DNA from: Weeksella virosa DSM 16922
Lineage (GTDB): Bacteria; Bacteroidota; Bacteroidia; Flavobacteriales; Weeksellaceae
Direction: 5' to 3'
DNA: 64,000 nucleotides
NCBI RefSeq assembly: GCF_000189415.1
Contig: NC_015144.1
Coordinates: 997,501-1,061,500 of the forward strand
The notes under the pieces are model-generated. The model ran no database searches. It was not told the origin of the DNA and worked only from the letters and a program-made list of their open reading frames with translations. Positions 16,709 to 26,184 of the stretch are shown in pieces (position 1 is the stretch's first letter; every line of letters starts with the position of its first letter). The position numbers and the translations under genes were made by a program.

Positions 16709-19255
16709 CTAGAATGTCCATTGGGTTCCGATAGTGACGCCAAATTTACGAACATCTGGCAAATTATTATAATTTCCTCGCCAATTAAAATCAATTCGTA
16801 ACGGACGAATGTTTCCGATTCCGATATTTTCTATTCCAAATCCATATTCGAAATAGATTTGTTCATGGGGTGCAATATAATTGATTGTCGATCGGTTGAG
16901 GTCTTTGGTTGCTTGAGAAATATTACCGGTTGCGGCTCGCAAGAAACCAACTTCGCGTAATTTTAGTTTTTTGAGTAATGGTATTTTATTGAATAGCCAG
17001 CCATTGAAATGATGCTCCCATTGCAAAGAGGCATATTCATCGGTGACAAATTCATAATAATCCAACTGCGAGAAAGTCCCTTGTACCGATCCATAGCTTT
17101 CGTTCCCGGGCAATGCACTAAGCAAACTCAACGGTACTGCCTGAAAGGTTTTTCCGGCTTCTACGGTGATCCATGTTTTTCCGAATGATCCTATCAAAAT
17201 TGGTTGATTGTATCGGAATTGTAGTTTATCGTAAGCAAAATCAGAATCCATCACGCCTTTCAGTCCTCTTGTATAACGCATCATTATGGTTGCTGCCAAG
17301 GTACTGACCTCGTGACGATCGATTCCCCACTGTGCATATTTGGCTTTTGGTCGTGCAATAATCGAGAAACTTACACTCGAGTTGGTGAGGGTAGAATGTT
17401 CTTGATTGTTTTTTAAATAATTGATTTTGAATTCTTCTGTATTGGCAGATTTGATGCGTTGATAATTTCCATCGACCCGAAGGACTACATTTTTCCACGG
17501 TTCGATCGAAAGATATACATTGCTAATATTATGGTTACTGAGAAAAGCATTGTTGCCTCCTTGCGAAAGAATCGACGAGGAAGCAAAGCTGCGCGTCATG
17601 ATGCCGTCTGAAGCTGTGAGCTGAGAACCCAATTGTTCCACATCTCGTTTGGTTCCTACCCCTATCTGAAAACGATTATACTGATTAAACATATAACGGG
17701 CTTCTACACCGTATTTGAATTTCTCATCTTTAAACCCGTAAGCCGTATAACCCGCCACACGCCACCTATCGTTTTGTGAAAAATAGGTTCTTGCACCGGC
17801 ACGCAAACGAAAACCTTCTATTTTATTATAGCCAAAAGTCGAATACAGGTCTCCGATATCAAGAGAATTAAATAGATTGTAATAACCCGAACTTAAAGTT
17901 TCTATACCTTTAACAATTCGTTTGAATTTCGGTACCTTGTTGAGTTCTTCTAGTGTTCGATACACTCCTTTTTCTTCTTCGGTGAGTTCACTCGGTCGGT
18001 TCGTTACCCAAAATTCATCGTTTTGCAGATTGATTACCGATTTGGATGGGTCTAACTTTTCTTCATAAAACGCTTGTGGAAATCGTGTCTTGAAATCGTA
18101 TTGATAATAATCGACTGTTCGATGAACAAACAATCCTTTGCTGTTTTCTTTTTTGTTGAGCAACGACATGTCCATCATCGAATAATAGCGCAACGGATAA
18201 TATACCTCATCACTTTCTATTTCGTATAGTAGATCTAAAAAGATATTGCGAACAAAGTTTACATTCATGTCTTTGGTGCTTTCCATCACGATTTCTTTCA
18301 CGGCAAAATGTTCTGTGCTGATATAAATATCTCCCTTGAAGGTATATTCGCCTAATCGTCGTGGATAATATTTTATTCGATAACTCAATTCACCATCAAT
18401 ATCCAAGGTATCCCGCAGTTCGTATTCGTAAGTGGCAAAACCATCTTTAGCTATCGGACTCACAAAATTGATGTCTAAAAAGTTGAGTCGATTATCGTAA
18501 ATATTGATTTCTCGAAAGAGATTTTTCACTGTTTGGGCGACCAGCTCATTGTTATCAAAACCAGATGTTTTGTTGCCCAATAATTCTTTTCTTTGGGTTT
18601 TGTTGGGTAGATTAGTCCCCGAAACACGGTAAATAGATTCATTGAGGAAGGCTGGTAAATAGGTTTTCCCGTTGATAGCCGAAGTATCCATCCGTTCGAA
18701 AATAAACTCCATCTTGCGGAAGATTTTTTGCTTCATAAAAGTGCTGTCGATATTACTAAGATCGAATTGCAGTTTTTCGTATTCTTTGTAATCGTATTGC
18801 GGAACCGTTTCTAATCCATTTTTTCGATTCTTTTCCCACACTTTGCGCAAAATAGCATAGGCTGGATTTTCTTTTTTTTTGTATCGTTGTTTCTTTTGAG
18901 TTACAACTGCTCCTTGCAATTCTATTGCACCCGAATCGTCGGTCATCCAACGATCATCTTCTTTATCGGGTTGCAGAAACAACTGAAAATTATAATTGAT
19001 TTTGTTCTCCAAAGTAACCTTTCGGTCTTGGTATCCGTATTTACTTATCACTAAAAAAGTAGCATCTGTCTTCGATTCTATATAAAAAGTACCATCTGTA
19101 TTTGTAGTGGTAACCAATTTTAGTTCAGGTAAAGATACATCTGCATAGGCAACTGGTTGCTGATTGAGAGAATCGTAAATCGTTCCCTGGATTTTTACTT
19201 GTGCCTGTAAGAACCACATGCTCAAAAATAATTGAATTACAAATAATTTCTTCAT
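16709..19255 (-). CDS. DUF5686 outer-membrane protein with carboxypeptidase-like domain
   Basis: 848-aa exported protein. A signal peptide (MKKLFVIQLFLSMWFLQAQ) leads into a carboxypeptidase-regulatory-like domain at about residues 20-100 (VKIQGTIYDSLNQQPVAYAD). The rest matches the DUF5686 family of Bacteroidota, ending in amphipathic strands and a final aromatic (GVTIGTQWTF), as expected for a beta-barrel. The molecular function is not known; such proteins are related in architecture to TonB-linked receptors but lack a plug. A perfect 9-bp hairpin sits 16 bp upstream of its start (19271-19295), perhaps affecting expression. The neighbours ppa and pdhB are housekeeping and give no functional clue. 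Confidence 0.85.
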   Translation of the reverse strand: MKKLFVIQLFLSMWFLQAQVKIQGTIYDSLNQQPVAYADVSLPELKLVTTTNTDGTFYIESKTDATFLVISKYGYQDRKVTLENKINYNFQLFLQPDKEDDRWMTDDSGAIELQGAVVTQKKQRYKKKENPAYAILRKVWEKNRKNGLETVPQYDYKEYEKLQFDLSNIDSTFMKQKIFRKMEFIFERMDTSAINGKTYLPAFLNESIYRVSGTNLPNKTQRKELLGNKTSGFDNNELVAQTVKNLFREINIYDNRLNFLDINFVSPIAKDGFATYEYELRDTLDIDGELSYRIKYYPRRLGEYTFKGDIYISTEHFAVKEIVMESTKDMNVNFVRNIFLDLLYEIESDEVYYPLRYYSMMDMSLLNKKENSKGLFVHRTVDYYQYDFKTRFPQAFYEEKLDPSKSVINLQNDEFWVTNRPSELTEEEKGVYRTLEELNKVPKFKRIVKGIETLSSGYYNLFNSLDIGDLYSTFGYNKIEGFRLRAGARTYFSQNDRWRVAGYTAYGFKDEKFKYGVEARYMFNQYNRFQIGVGTKRDVEQLGSQLTASDGIMTRSFASSSILSQGGNNAFLSNHNISNVYLSIEPWKNVVLRVDGNYQRIKSANTEEFKINYLKNNQEHSTLTNSSVSFSIIARPKAKYAQWGIDRHEVSTLAATIMMRYTRGLKGVMDSDFAYDKLQFRYNQPILIGSFGKTWITVEAGKTFQAVPLSLLSALPGNESYGSVQGTFSQLDYYEFVTDEYASLQWEHHFNGWLFNKIPLLKKLKLREVGFLRAATGNISQATKDLNRSTINYIAPHEQIYFEYGFGIENIGIGNIRPLRIDFNWRGNYNNLPDVRKFGVTIGTQWTF

Positions 19256-19270
19256 AAGTAGAAATAACGA

Positions 19271-19295
19271 AGTCTAGCAAATTGTATGCTAGACT
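19271..19295. repeat. Perfect inverted repeat in leader of DUF5686 gene
   Basis: AGTCTAGCA (19271-19279) and TGCTAGACT (19287-19295) form a 9-bp stem with a 7-nt loop. No T-run follows on either strand, so it is not a standard terminator. It is 16 bp upstream of the DUF5686 start and 153 bp past the end of pdhB. It could be an operator or an RNA hairpin in the leader. Confidence 0.55.
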
Positions 19296-19447
19296 CGTAG
19301 GTTATGGATATTATTTTTATCTCTATTTACATTTTTGGGAGTTGGATAATTCTTGATTCCGAAAGGTTTATGCGTCTTTATTCTTATAAAGTCTTGCATA
19401 GCCTCCTACCGAAACCTGTTAGAACATCTACCCAATGCTATTGAGAT

Positions 19448-20425
19448 TTATTTATACATCACAGTTTTCAAAGCTTCTACTACCTCTTTTACTTGTGGGT
19501 ACCATAGCTCGAAAAGATTTGGTGCATACGGTGCCGAGGTATCTTTGGTATTGATACGGATAATTGGTGCATCTAGATAATCGAATGCTTTTTTCTGTAC
19601 CATGTAAGTTATTTCTGAAGCAACATTGGCAAACGGCCATGCTTCCTCTAAAATTACCAAGCGATTGGTTTTCTTCACCGACTGGAAGATTGTTTCATAA
19701 TCCAAAGGACGTACTGTGCGTAAATCGATGATTTCTACCTCTATTCCGTCTTTTGCCAATTCGTCGGCAGCAGCATACGCTTGCTTGATTACTTTACCAT
19801 AAGAAACAAGGGTTACATCTTTTCCTGCTCGTTTGATATCGGCTTTACCAATCGGAATTAAATATTCTTCTTCCGGAATTTCCATTTTGTCACCGTACAT
19901 CTGCTCAGATTCCATGAAAATAACTGGATCATTGTCACGTATAGCACTCTTCAATAAACCTTTTGCATCATAGGGATTAGACGGTACAACGACTTTCAGT
20001 CCCGGAACATTTGCATACCAACTATCGAATGCTTGTGAGTGGGTTGCTCCTAACTGACCTGCAGAAGCGGTAGGCCCACGGAAAACAATCGGACAGTTGA
20101 ATTGCCCTCCTGACATCTGGTAAATTTTAGCTGCGTTGTTGATTATCTGATCAATGGCAACCAATGAAAAGTTAAACGTCATGAATTCGATAATTGGTCG
20201 TAAACCCGTTAAGGTAGAGCCAACTCCTATTCCGGTAAAACCACCCTCAGAAATTGGGGTATCCAAAACTCTTCCTGGTCCGAATTCATCCAACATACCT
20301 TTCGAAGCTTTGTAAGCACCATTGTATTCGGCCACTTCTTCACCCATCAAATATACGGAAGCATCACGTCTCATTTCTTCGCTCATCGCTTCGGCGATAA
20401 CTTCCCTAAATGTTTTTATTGCCAT
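19448..20425 (-). CDS. pdhB: Pyruvate dehydrogenase E1 component, beta subunit
   Basis: 325-aa transketolase-like protein forming, with an alpha subunit, the thiamine-diphosphate E1 enzyme of the pyruvate dehydrogenase complex. MAIKTFREVIAEAMSEEMRR, MGEEVAEYNGAYKASKGM and DTPISEGGFTGIGVGS are typical of the beta chain. The catalytic-site segment FRGPTASAGQLGATHSQAF is near residue 115, and EEAWPFANVASEI near residue 255 is in the C-terminal domain. No E1-alpha, E2 or E3 gene is adjacent, so the complex is encoded elsewhere. A branched-chain oxoacid E1-beta is a less likely reading. Confidence 0.9.
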   Translation of the reverse strand: MAIKTFREVIAEAMSEEMRRDASVYLMGEEVAEYNGAYKASKGMLDEFGPGRVLDTPISEGGFTGIGVGSTLTGLRPIIEFMTFNFSLVAIDQIINNAAKIYQMSGGQFNCPIVFRGPTASAGQLGATHSQAFDSWYANVPGLKVVVPSNPYDAKGLLKSAIRDNDPVIFMESEQMYGDKMEIPEEEYLIPIGKADIKRAGKDVTLVSYGKVIKQAYAAADELAKDGIEVEIIDLRTVRPLDYETIFQSVKKTNRLVILEEAWPFANVASEITYMVQKKAFDYLDAPIIRINTKDTSAPYAPNLFELWYPQVKEVVEALKTVMYK

Positions 20426-20453
20426 CTGATTTGTTACTTAATTTTTCTAATGA

Positions 20454-20461
20454 CAAATGTA
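20454..20461 (-). promoter_or_regulatory. Candidate pdhB promoter box
   Basis: TACATTTG on the minus strand, 29 bp before the pdhB start, matches TAnnTTTG. No good -33 element is seen. Confidence 0.4.
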
Positions 20462-20788
20462 AACAATTTTGCTTTGTTTTGCTCAGTTTCTTCTTATACA
20501 TTCTGAAAAAAGAAGTATTTTTGGTCTTTTCTTTCGAGTTGCTTTTACCAAACCTCTCTATTTGCTTAGAAACAAGAGCATATACGAAATGTGAATAATT
20601 CTCGTTATCTGCAAGATGATTTTGTCTTTTTTGAGTAGGTAGCTAACGGAATGTTTTGGTAGAAAGAATCTGTTTATACTGAGTTTACTCGGAAGTACTA
20701 TTTTTCGCTCACAGAATTATAGTAGCCCAAGACTACTCGACACGAGGCTGCAATTTTCCCAACCAAATGAATTTTAAATTTTTACTAT
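20462..20788. other. Divergent intergenic region, nothing recognised
   Basis: 327 bp between pdhB and the DUF5074 lipoprotein gene. I checked for a cobalamin riboswitch because such lipoproteins can neighbour vitamin B12 uptake genes, but the conserved B12 box is absent. A short hairpin (AGTAG and CTACT around 20722-20738) is present. The 62-codon open frame at 20410-20598 has no coding look. Confidence 0.5.
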
Positions 20789-21844
20789 ATGGTACAACTA
20801 AAAAAACAATCGTATCCTTATCTTTTCGCAGCTGTTGCTTTGCTTTTTACGGCTTGTAACAATGATGATGATCACACGATTAGCGAACCCGAAGAAGTTG
20901 GCACATACGCCAAAGGATTTTTCATTCTGAACGAAGGAAACTCTTCGCCTACATCCTCATCGATTAGTTTCTTGAAAAATGGAACGATGAAAACGGATAT
21001 TTTCCGGAAAGAAAACCCTAACTCACCAGAAATAGGTACGTATTTGCAATCGATGTTTTTCGACAAGAAGTATGCTTATATCATTTCGTCGAATTCGAAT
21101 TCGGTAACCGTTGTTGATAAAAACACCTTTAAATATGTCAAAACCTACAACGAGAATTTAGACACGCCGCGTTATGGTTTGGTTCATAACGGAAAAGCGT
21201 ATATTACCAATCAAGGTGCTTGGAATCTGAAAGATGATTTCGTCACGGTAATTGATTTGTCTAGTGGAAAGTCGGAAAAAATAATGGCCAATGATTACAC
21301 AGAATTAATTACCGAAGAAAACAACAAAATCTATATATCGAACGGATATTACTCTGAAGGAACAACGGTAATGGTTCTCAACCCACAAAATAATCAGTTT
21401 GAAAAAAAGATTGATTTGGGCGAAAATAATTCGCCGATTGCATGGGAAGAAGAAAATAACTCGCTCTACATTCTTACAAGTGGTAAACGTTTATTGAAAA
21501 TGAATTTGGTCAATCATCAAATTCAAACACAAGATTTGCCAAGTGATATTAGCATGGTGGGACATCTAAAAATCGAAGATGATTTCTTGTATTACACCTC
21601 GGCCAACAAAGTATATAAACAAAAGCTTGATAGTAAACTTAGTGAAACTCCTTTGTTTAGCTACGAATCGAGCTCGCAATACGGTGTGATGTATGGTTTC
21701 ACGGTAGACGATAACCGAATTTATATTTCAGATGCAACCGACTTCAACTCGGATGGGCGTGTATTAGAATATTCGACAAACGGAAGTTTTATCAAAGAAT
21801 ACAAAACAGGAATTGCTCCGAATGGATTCTATAAAAACGATTAA
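20789..21844 (+). CDS. DUF5074 beta-propeller surface lipoprotein
   Basis: 351-aa exported lipoprotein: basic start MVQLKKQSYPY, hydrophobic stretch, then lipobox LLFTAC with the lipidated Cys near residue 22. The body has repeating YncE-like blades: AYIISSNSNSVTVVDKNTF, KAYITNQGAW, NKIYISNGYY, NSLYILTSGKR and NRIYISDATDF. It corresponds to the DUF5074 family of Bacteroidota cell-surface propeller proteins, often placed beside TonB receptors for metal or vitamin uptake; none is adjacent here. A terminator follows at 21873. Its ligand is unknown. It is flanked by oppositely oriented genes and is therefore monocistronic. Confidence 0.82.
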   Translation: MVQLKKQSYPYLFAAVALLFTACNNDDDHTISEPEEVGTYAKGFFILNEGNSSPTSSSISFLKNGTMKTDIFRKENPNSPEIGTYLQSMFFDKKYAYIISSNSNSVTVVDKNTFKYVKTYNENLDTPRYGLVHNGKAYITNQGAWNLKDDFVTVIDLSSGKSEKIMANDYTELITEENNKIYISNGYYSEGTTVMVLNPQNNQFEKKIDLGENNSPIAWEEENNSLYILTSGKRLLKMNLVNHQIQTQDLPSDISMVGHLKIEDDFLYYTSANKVYKQKLDSKLSETPLFSYESSSQYGVMYGFTVDDNRIYISDATDFNSDGRVLEYSTNGSFIKEYKTGIAPNGFYKND

Positions 21845-21866
21845 AAAGATCGAAACCAAAAAACTT

Positions 21867-22793
21867 TTAATTAACCGAAATTTTCTTAGGAAAGTTTCGG
21901 TTTTTTTGATCAAATATTTGTTTCAGATTACGGCTATTGAATAACAGAATCGATAAAAAGATAAGACTATAAGCGATAATTTGCTCCAAAGAAACTGCCT
22001 CTTTGTAATAGAAAACAGCCAAAAGAAAATTGATAATCGGATTGAGATAAATCAGGATTCCGACTGTTGACGAATCGATACCTTTCAGGGCAAAATTATT
22101 GAGAATCATAGGAATTATCGTAAAGAGAATCACAACCAGCGCAATACTTTTATAGAAGCGAGTTTCGGTAGGAAAGGGTTCGCTTTTCCAACCATAAAAA
22201 GGCATTATCAAAACCGAAACAATCGTTAACTGAAGCATCAAGAGACTGAAGCTATCAAATCGATTGAGTCTTTTCTGAATAATGATATAGATAGAAAAAC
22301 TAAGCGCTACAAAGAGACTGTAATACAACTCGCGAAAATGCCCGAAAGCCATGATGATACAGGCGAAAGTACTCAGCCCGATGGCAAACCATTTTTCTCG
22401 CCCGATATGGTCTTTCAGTATCAAAACGCTAAGCAATGTGGTAATTACCGGACAAATCAGATACGAAAGTGAGGCTGTTTGCACACTCACATGATTCATC
22501 ACATAAATGAAAGCCAACCAATTAAACATCAACACAATAGAACTACCAAATAATCGTATAACCATTTGGTTTTGTTCTTTCTTGCTCAATGATCGATACA
22601 GTTGATAATCAGCTTCTATTTTCTTTCTTCTTAGAAAACATCCTACCAAAAGCAAAAGAATCGTACTGAAAAACAAACGATAGTATAAAATTTCCATCGA
22701 CGGATAATCGCTGATTGGTCGCAAGCCAAAGGAAAAAAATCCCCAAAGAAAATAGGTGAGAATTGCGGCAAATAAGTACTTCGATTGCTTCAT
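21867..22793 (-). CDS. rarD: EamA-family transporter, RarD type
   Basis: 308-aa inner-membrane protein with ten predicted helices arranged as two EamA (DMT superfamily) halves. MKQSKYLFAAILTYFLWGFF, YRLFFSTILLLLVG and LNWLAFIYVMNHVSVQTASL are the typical RarD signature stretches (FNWLAFIYVMNHVS near residue 92 here). RarD proteins are named for an effect on chloramphenicol sensitivity, but their physiological substrate is unclear. It stands alone between a convergent lipoprotein gene and a hairpin terminator at 22893. Its 3' end contains the neighbour's terminator stem. Confidence 0.88.
   Translation of the reverse strand: MKQSKYLFAAILTYFLWGFFSFGLRPISDYPSMEILYYRLFFSTILLLLVGCFLRRKKIEADYQLYRSLSKKEQNQMVIRLFGSSIVLMFNWLAFIYVMNHVSVQTASLSYLICPVITTLLSVLILKDHIGREKWFAIGLSTFACIIMAFGHFRELYYSLFVALSFSIYIIIQKRLNRFDSFSLLMLQLTIVSVLIMPFYGWKSEPFPTETRFYKSIALVVILFTIIPMILNNFALKGIDSSTVGILIYLNPIINFLLAVFYYKEAVSLEQIIAYSLIFLSILLFNSRNLKQIFDQKNRNFPKKISVN
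21873..21906 (+). terminator. Terminator after DUF5074 lipoprotein gene
   Basis: AACCGAAA (21873-21880) and TTTCGGTT (21895-21902) form an 8-bp stem followed by a T-run. It overlaps the last codons of the convergent rarD gene. Confidence 0.8.
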
Positions 22794-22892
22794 TTGGCAA
22801 AGTTAGTTTTTTAGCCAAATAATTAAACTTTTAACAATGGTTCATTTACAAAAAGAAACAATTGACCTACCTCTGGGTTTGATTATCAAACA

Positions 22893-22918
22893 CAAAAAAA
22901 GCCTGAAAATTTTCAGGC
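22893..22918 (-). terminator. Terminator after CNNM-type gene
   Basis: The 18-nt perfect palindrome GCCTGAAAATTTTCAGGC (22901-22918) is followed on the minus strand by seven T. It lies just past the stop of the 22926-24335 gene. Confidence 0.85.
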
Positions 22919-22925
22919 GTTTATA

Positions 22926-24335
22926 TTATTCTTCTTTTTCTGAGTCTTCTCTTAGATCTTCTTTAATTATTTTCACTTTCAGTAAAATAATTTCTACAGA
23001 ATTACGGTACATCTTTATGATTTTCCCGGTATAAGCTTCCAAGTCAATCTCATCACCAACTTCCAAATCTCGATCATAGTAAACTTCGCTAATCAAACCA
23101 GCCAACGTATCGTAATGTTCGCTTTCTTCGAACTGATAAGGCAATAGGCGATTGATATCTATAATGGTTTTATGAGCATTTACTCGGTAAGCACCATCGG
23201 CAACCTTCGTAACTATTGGGTCTTCGTTATCATATTCGTCTTGTATTTCTCCTACGAGTTCTTCTAGAATATCTTCCATCGTTACTACACCGCTCATTTC
23301 TCCAACCTCATTGGTTACTACAGCCAACTGTAAGTGTTTTTTCTGAAATTGCTTCAGCACATTTTTTATCAAAGCCGACTCTGAAATAAAAATCGGTTCG
23401 CGCAACAAGCCACGGATATCAGTCTGGTTGGGGTTCGCCAATAGGGATTTCATTAAATCTTTTGTGTATAAAACACCCACAATATTGTCTAACGAATCTT
23501 CGTATACAGGATATCGAGAATACCCCTCTTGTATCGCATAATCAATCGATTCTTTTACGGTAGACTTGATCTCGATAGCTGAAACATTTTTACGCAAAGT
23601 CTGAATATTCAATACCCGACGATCATCAAACTCGAATACATTCTGAATGAGATTTCGTTCCGACTCTTCAATAGCACCACCTTCTTGACTTTCGGTAATA
23701 ATCATTTTAAGTTCTTCTTCACTGTGGATTTCTCCTCCATGAATTGGTCTGATTCCAAAAACTCTAAGAATCATATTCGCAAAACCATTCATCAACCAAA
23801 TAATTGGACGACAAACAAAATAGAAAATACGCAAAGGTAATGCAACCGTAAAGGTTGTTTTGGTAGGAAATTGAATTGCCAAAGACTTCGGTGCCAATTC
23901 CCCAAACACAATGTGCAAAATCGTGATGATGACAAATGCCGTTGGGAAAGCTACTTTGTTGGCAATGCTAATCCACTCTGGGCTATCTAAGCCTACCATC
24001 ATAAAGATTTTTACGATGACTGGCGACAAAGAACTCTCCCCTACCCAACCCAAACCTAGAGAAGCCAAGGTAATCCCAAGTTGCGTAGCAGCTAAATAGG
24101 AGTCTAAGTTATTAACAATGATTTTTGCAGTAGAAGCCATTCGAGAGTTAATATCATGACTAACTTCTATTTGTGAACTTCTAACTTTTACGATTGCAAA
24201 CTCTGCTGCAACAAAAAAACCATTCAATAAAACAAGGAAAATAGTTAATAACAGCTTGAAAACTGAAATTTCACCGGTGACATTGTGACCCACTGTTGTT
24301 GCCATCAACGTCATCATCTGGGAGTGTGTGTCCAT
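22926..24335 (-). CDS. CNNM/CorC-type membrane transporter with CBS pair
   Basis: 469-aa hemolysin-C-like protein. An N-terminal DUF21/CNNM domain (about residues 25-215) has four hydrophobic helices, with NGFFVAAEFAIVKVRSSQIE and the following LGLGWVGESSLSPVI. Two CBS domains follow at about residues 225-345 (SAIEIKSTVKESIDYAIQEG, YSRYPVYEDSLDNIVGVLYT). The C-terminal CorC_HlyC domain is at about residues 365-450 (ADGAYRVNAHKTIIDIN). The family is implicated in Mg2+ or Co2+ export or homeostasis; older annotations call it haemolysin without good reason. The start MDTHSQMMTLM sits about 26 residues before the first helix. It appears to be a single-gene unit. Confidence 0.9.
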   Translation of the reverse strand: MDTHSQMMTLMATTVGHNVTGEISVFKLLLTIFLVLLNGFFVAAEFAIVKVRSSQIEVSHDINSRMASTAKIIVNNLDSYLAATQLGITLASLGLGWVGESSLSPVIVKIFMMVGLDSPEWISIANKVAFPTAFVIITILHIVFGELAPKSLAIQFPTKTTFTVALPLRIFYFVCRPIIWLMNGFANMILRVFGIRPIHGGEIHSEEELKMIITESQEGGAIEESERNLIQNVFEFDDRRVLNIQTLRKNVSAIEIKSTVKESIDYAIQEGYSRYPVYEDSLDNIVGVLYTKDLMKSLLANPNQTDIRGLLREPIFISESALIKNVLKQFQKKHLQLAVVTNEVGEMSGVVTMEDILEELVGEIQDEYDNEDPIVTKVADGAYRVNAHKTIIDINRLLPYQFEESEHYDTLAGLISEVYYDRDLEVGDEIDLEAYTGKIIKMYRNSVEIILLKVKIIKEDLREDSEKEE

Positions 24336-24479
24336 TCTATATAATTAAAACTAACTCAGTTGATTTTTTTTAAGAGTTAGGAATCCGATTACCGAATTTA
24401 GTAATTTTTTGAATTCTAAGCAAAGTTAGAAAAATTTTAGATTCTTTGCCTTTTATTTTAATTTGATTGTTAAAGAGAT

Positions 24480-24487
24480 TATTTTTG
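24480..24487 (+). promoter_or_regulatory. Candidate promoter, possibly leaderless transcript
   Basis: TATTTTTG matches TAnnTTTG and ends only four bases before the ATG of the ABC ATPase gene at 24492. If used, transcription would begin at or next to the start codon. Confidence 0.4.
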
Positions 24488-24491
24488 AGGG

Positions 24492-26180
24492 ATGAATGAT
24501 TGGATACTGAAAATAGAAAATCTAAGTTTGAGCTTTGGCCATAAGAAAGTTCTAGACCGCGTAAGCTTCACACTAAACAAAGGAGAAACCTTGGGTTTGG
24601 TAGGAGAATCTGGCAGCGGAAAATCGATTACATCATTGGCAATCATGGGCTTGCTCAATAAAAACGCAAACATAGATCCCGAGAGTAAAATTCTTTTCAA
24701 AACCAATAATCAACTCATCGACCTGACAAAAATCAACTCAAAAGAATATGCTTCTCTTCGTGGAAATTCATTAGGAATGATTTTTCAAGAACCGATGACT
24801 TCTCTCAATCCAAGTATTCGATGCGGTAAACAAGTCGAAGAATCTATTCTTTTGCATCAAAACCTCAACAACACACAAGCCAAAAAAAAAGTTTTAGCAC
24901 TTTTCGAAAAAGTAAAACTTCCTAACCCAGAACGGATATACAAAGCCTACCCACATGAGTTATCTGGCGGGCAAAAACAACGCGTCATGATTGCGATGGC
25001 CATTAGCTGTGAGCCCGAAGTGCTAATCGCCGATGAACCCACTACTGCTTTGGATGTTACTGTACAAAAAGCAACCCTCGACTTACTGAAAGAATTGCAA
25101 ATGACTGAGGGAATGAGTATGCTTTTTATTTCGCACGACTTAGGAGTAATTGCCAATGTGAGCGAAGAAGTTTTGGTGATGTATCAGGGGAAAGTTGTAG
25201 AACAAGGACGGGTAGAGACAATTTTTCATCAACCTGCTGAAAACTATACGAAAGGCTTAATTGCTTGTCGTCCGCGCCTAGATACACGCTATAAGCGTTT
25301 ACCAACCGTAACAGATTTTATGAAAAATAAGGATTTCTATGCCGAAATTTATAGTGATGAAGAACGAGCTGCTGACCACCGAGCCTTATACGAACAAGCA
25401 CCTTTACTAGAAGTGAAAAATCTAAAAAAATACTTCACACAATCGCATTGGTTTGGAAAAGAAGAGGTGCAAGTAAAAGCTGTAGATGACATTAGTTTCA
25501 AAGTATATCCTGGTGAAACACTTGGTTTGGTAGGAGAATCTGGAAGCGGAAAAACAACACTTTCACGCACCCTTCTTTTACTAGAAAAACCGACTAGTGG
25601 TGAAATCTATTTTCGAGGACAAGATATCTTAAAGATGAAAAAAGAAGATATTCGCCGATTACGAAAAGATATTCAAATCATCTTTCAGGATCCTTATTCG
25701 AGCCTAAATCCTCGTCATACCATTCAACACATTCTCACCGAACCGATGAAAATTCATGGTATAGGAAAAAGCAATAAAGAAAGAGTAGAAAAGGCAGCTC
25801 ATTTGCTCGAAAAAGTAAATTTATCGGTAGAGGCATTGAAGAAATATCCTCACGAATTTTCGGGTGGGCAACGCCAGCGTATAGGAATTGCAAGAGCGCT
25901 GGCTCTAAAACCCCAATTCATTATATGCGACGAAAGTGTTTCTGCACTAGATGTATCTGTTCAGGCACAGGTACTGAACCTGCTGAACGATCTGAAAAAA
26001 GAATTTCATTTTACTTATATTTTTATTTCTCATGATTTGGCTGTCGTTAAATATATGAGCGATCAGCTTTTAGTGATGCAACACGGTCAAATGAAAGAAT
26101 TAGCAGATGCGGACCAGGTATACAGTCATCCTAAAACAATATATACCAAAGAGTTAATAGAAGCAATACCAAAATTATGA
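24492..26180 (+). CDS. Fused peptide ABC transporter ATPase (DppD-DppF/YejF type)
   Basis: 562-aa protein with two ABC ATPase domains in tandem, driving uptake of oligopeptides or related solutes. Domain 1 (about residues 1-260) has Walker A GESGSGKS, signature LSGGQKQRV and Walker B VLIADEPTTALD. Domain 2 (about residues 305-560) has GESGSGKT, FSGGQRQRIG and FIICDESVSALD. Both carry the oligopeptide-type C-terminal extension with Cys-Arg-Pro in the first (ACRPRL). No permease or binding protein is adjacent, so its partners lie elsewhere. The promoter box is almost at the start codon. The downstream SDR starts 4 nt after its stop and is probably cotranscribed. Confidence 0.92.
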   Translation: MNDWILKIENLSLSFGHKKVLDRVSFTLNKGETLGLVGESGSGKSITSLAIMGLLNKNANIDPESKILFKTNNQLIDLTKINSKEYASLRGNSLGMIFQEPMTSLNPSIRCGKQVEESILLHQNLNNTQAKKKVLALFEKVKLPNPERIYKAYPHELSGGQKQRVMIAMAISCEPEVLIADEPTTALDVTVQKATLDLLKELQMTEGMSMLFISHDLGVIANVSEEVLVMYQGKVVEQGRVETIFHQPAENYTKGLIACRPRLDTRYKRLPTVTDFMKNKDFYAEIYSDEERAADHRALYEQAPLLEVKNLKKYFTQSHWFGKEEVQVKAVDDISFKVYPGETLGLVGESGSGKTTLSRTLLLLEKPTSGEIYFRGQDILKMKKEDIRRLRKDIQIIFQDPYSSLNPRHTIQHILTEPMKIHGIGKSNKERVEKAAHLLEKVNLSVEALKKYPHEFSGGQRQRIGIARALALKPQFIICDESVSALDVSVQAQVLNLLNDLKKEFHFTYIFISHDLAVVKYMSDQLLVMQHGQMKELADADQVYSHPKTIYTKELIEAIPKL

Positions 26181-26184
26181 TCCT

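Noticed and set aside
17241-17498. 85-codon minus-strand frame inside the DUF5686 gene
   Set aside because: It lies wholly within a well-supported gene in another phase and shows no protein family features.
20600-20788. Cobalamin or other riboswitch before the DUF5074 lipoprotein gene
   Set aside because: The B12-box and the flanking conserved segments are absent, and the only hairpin is a 5-bp stem.
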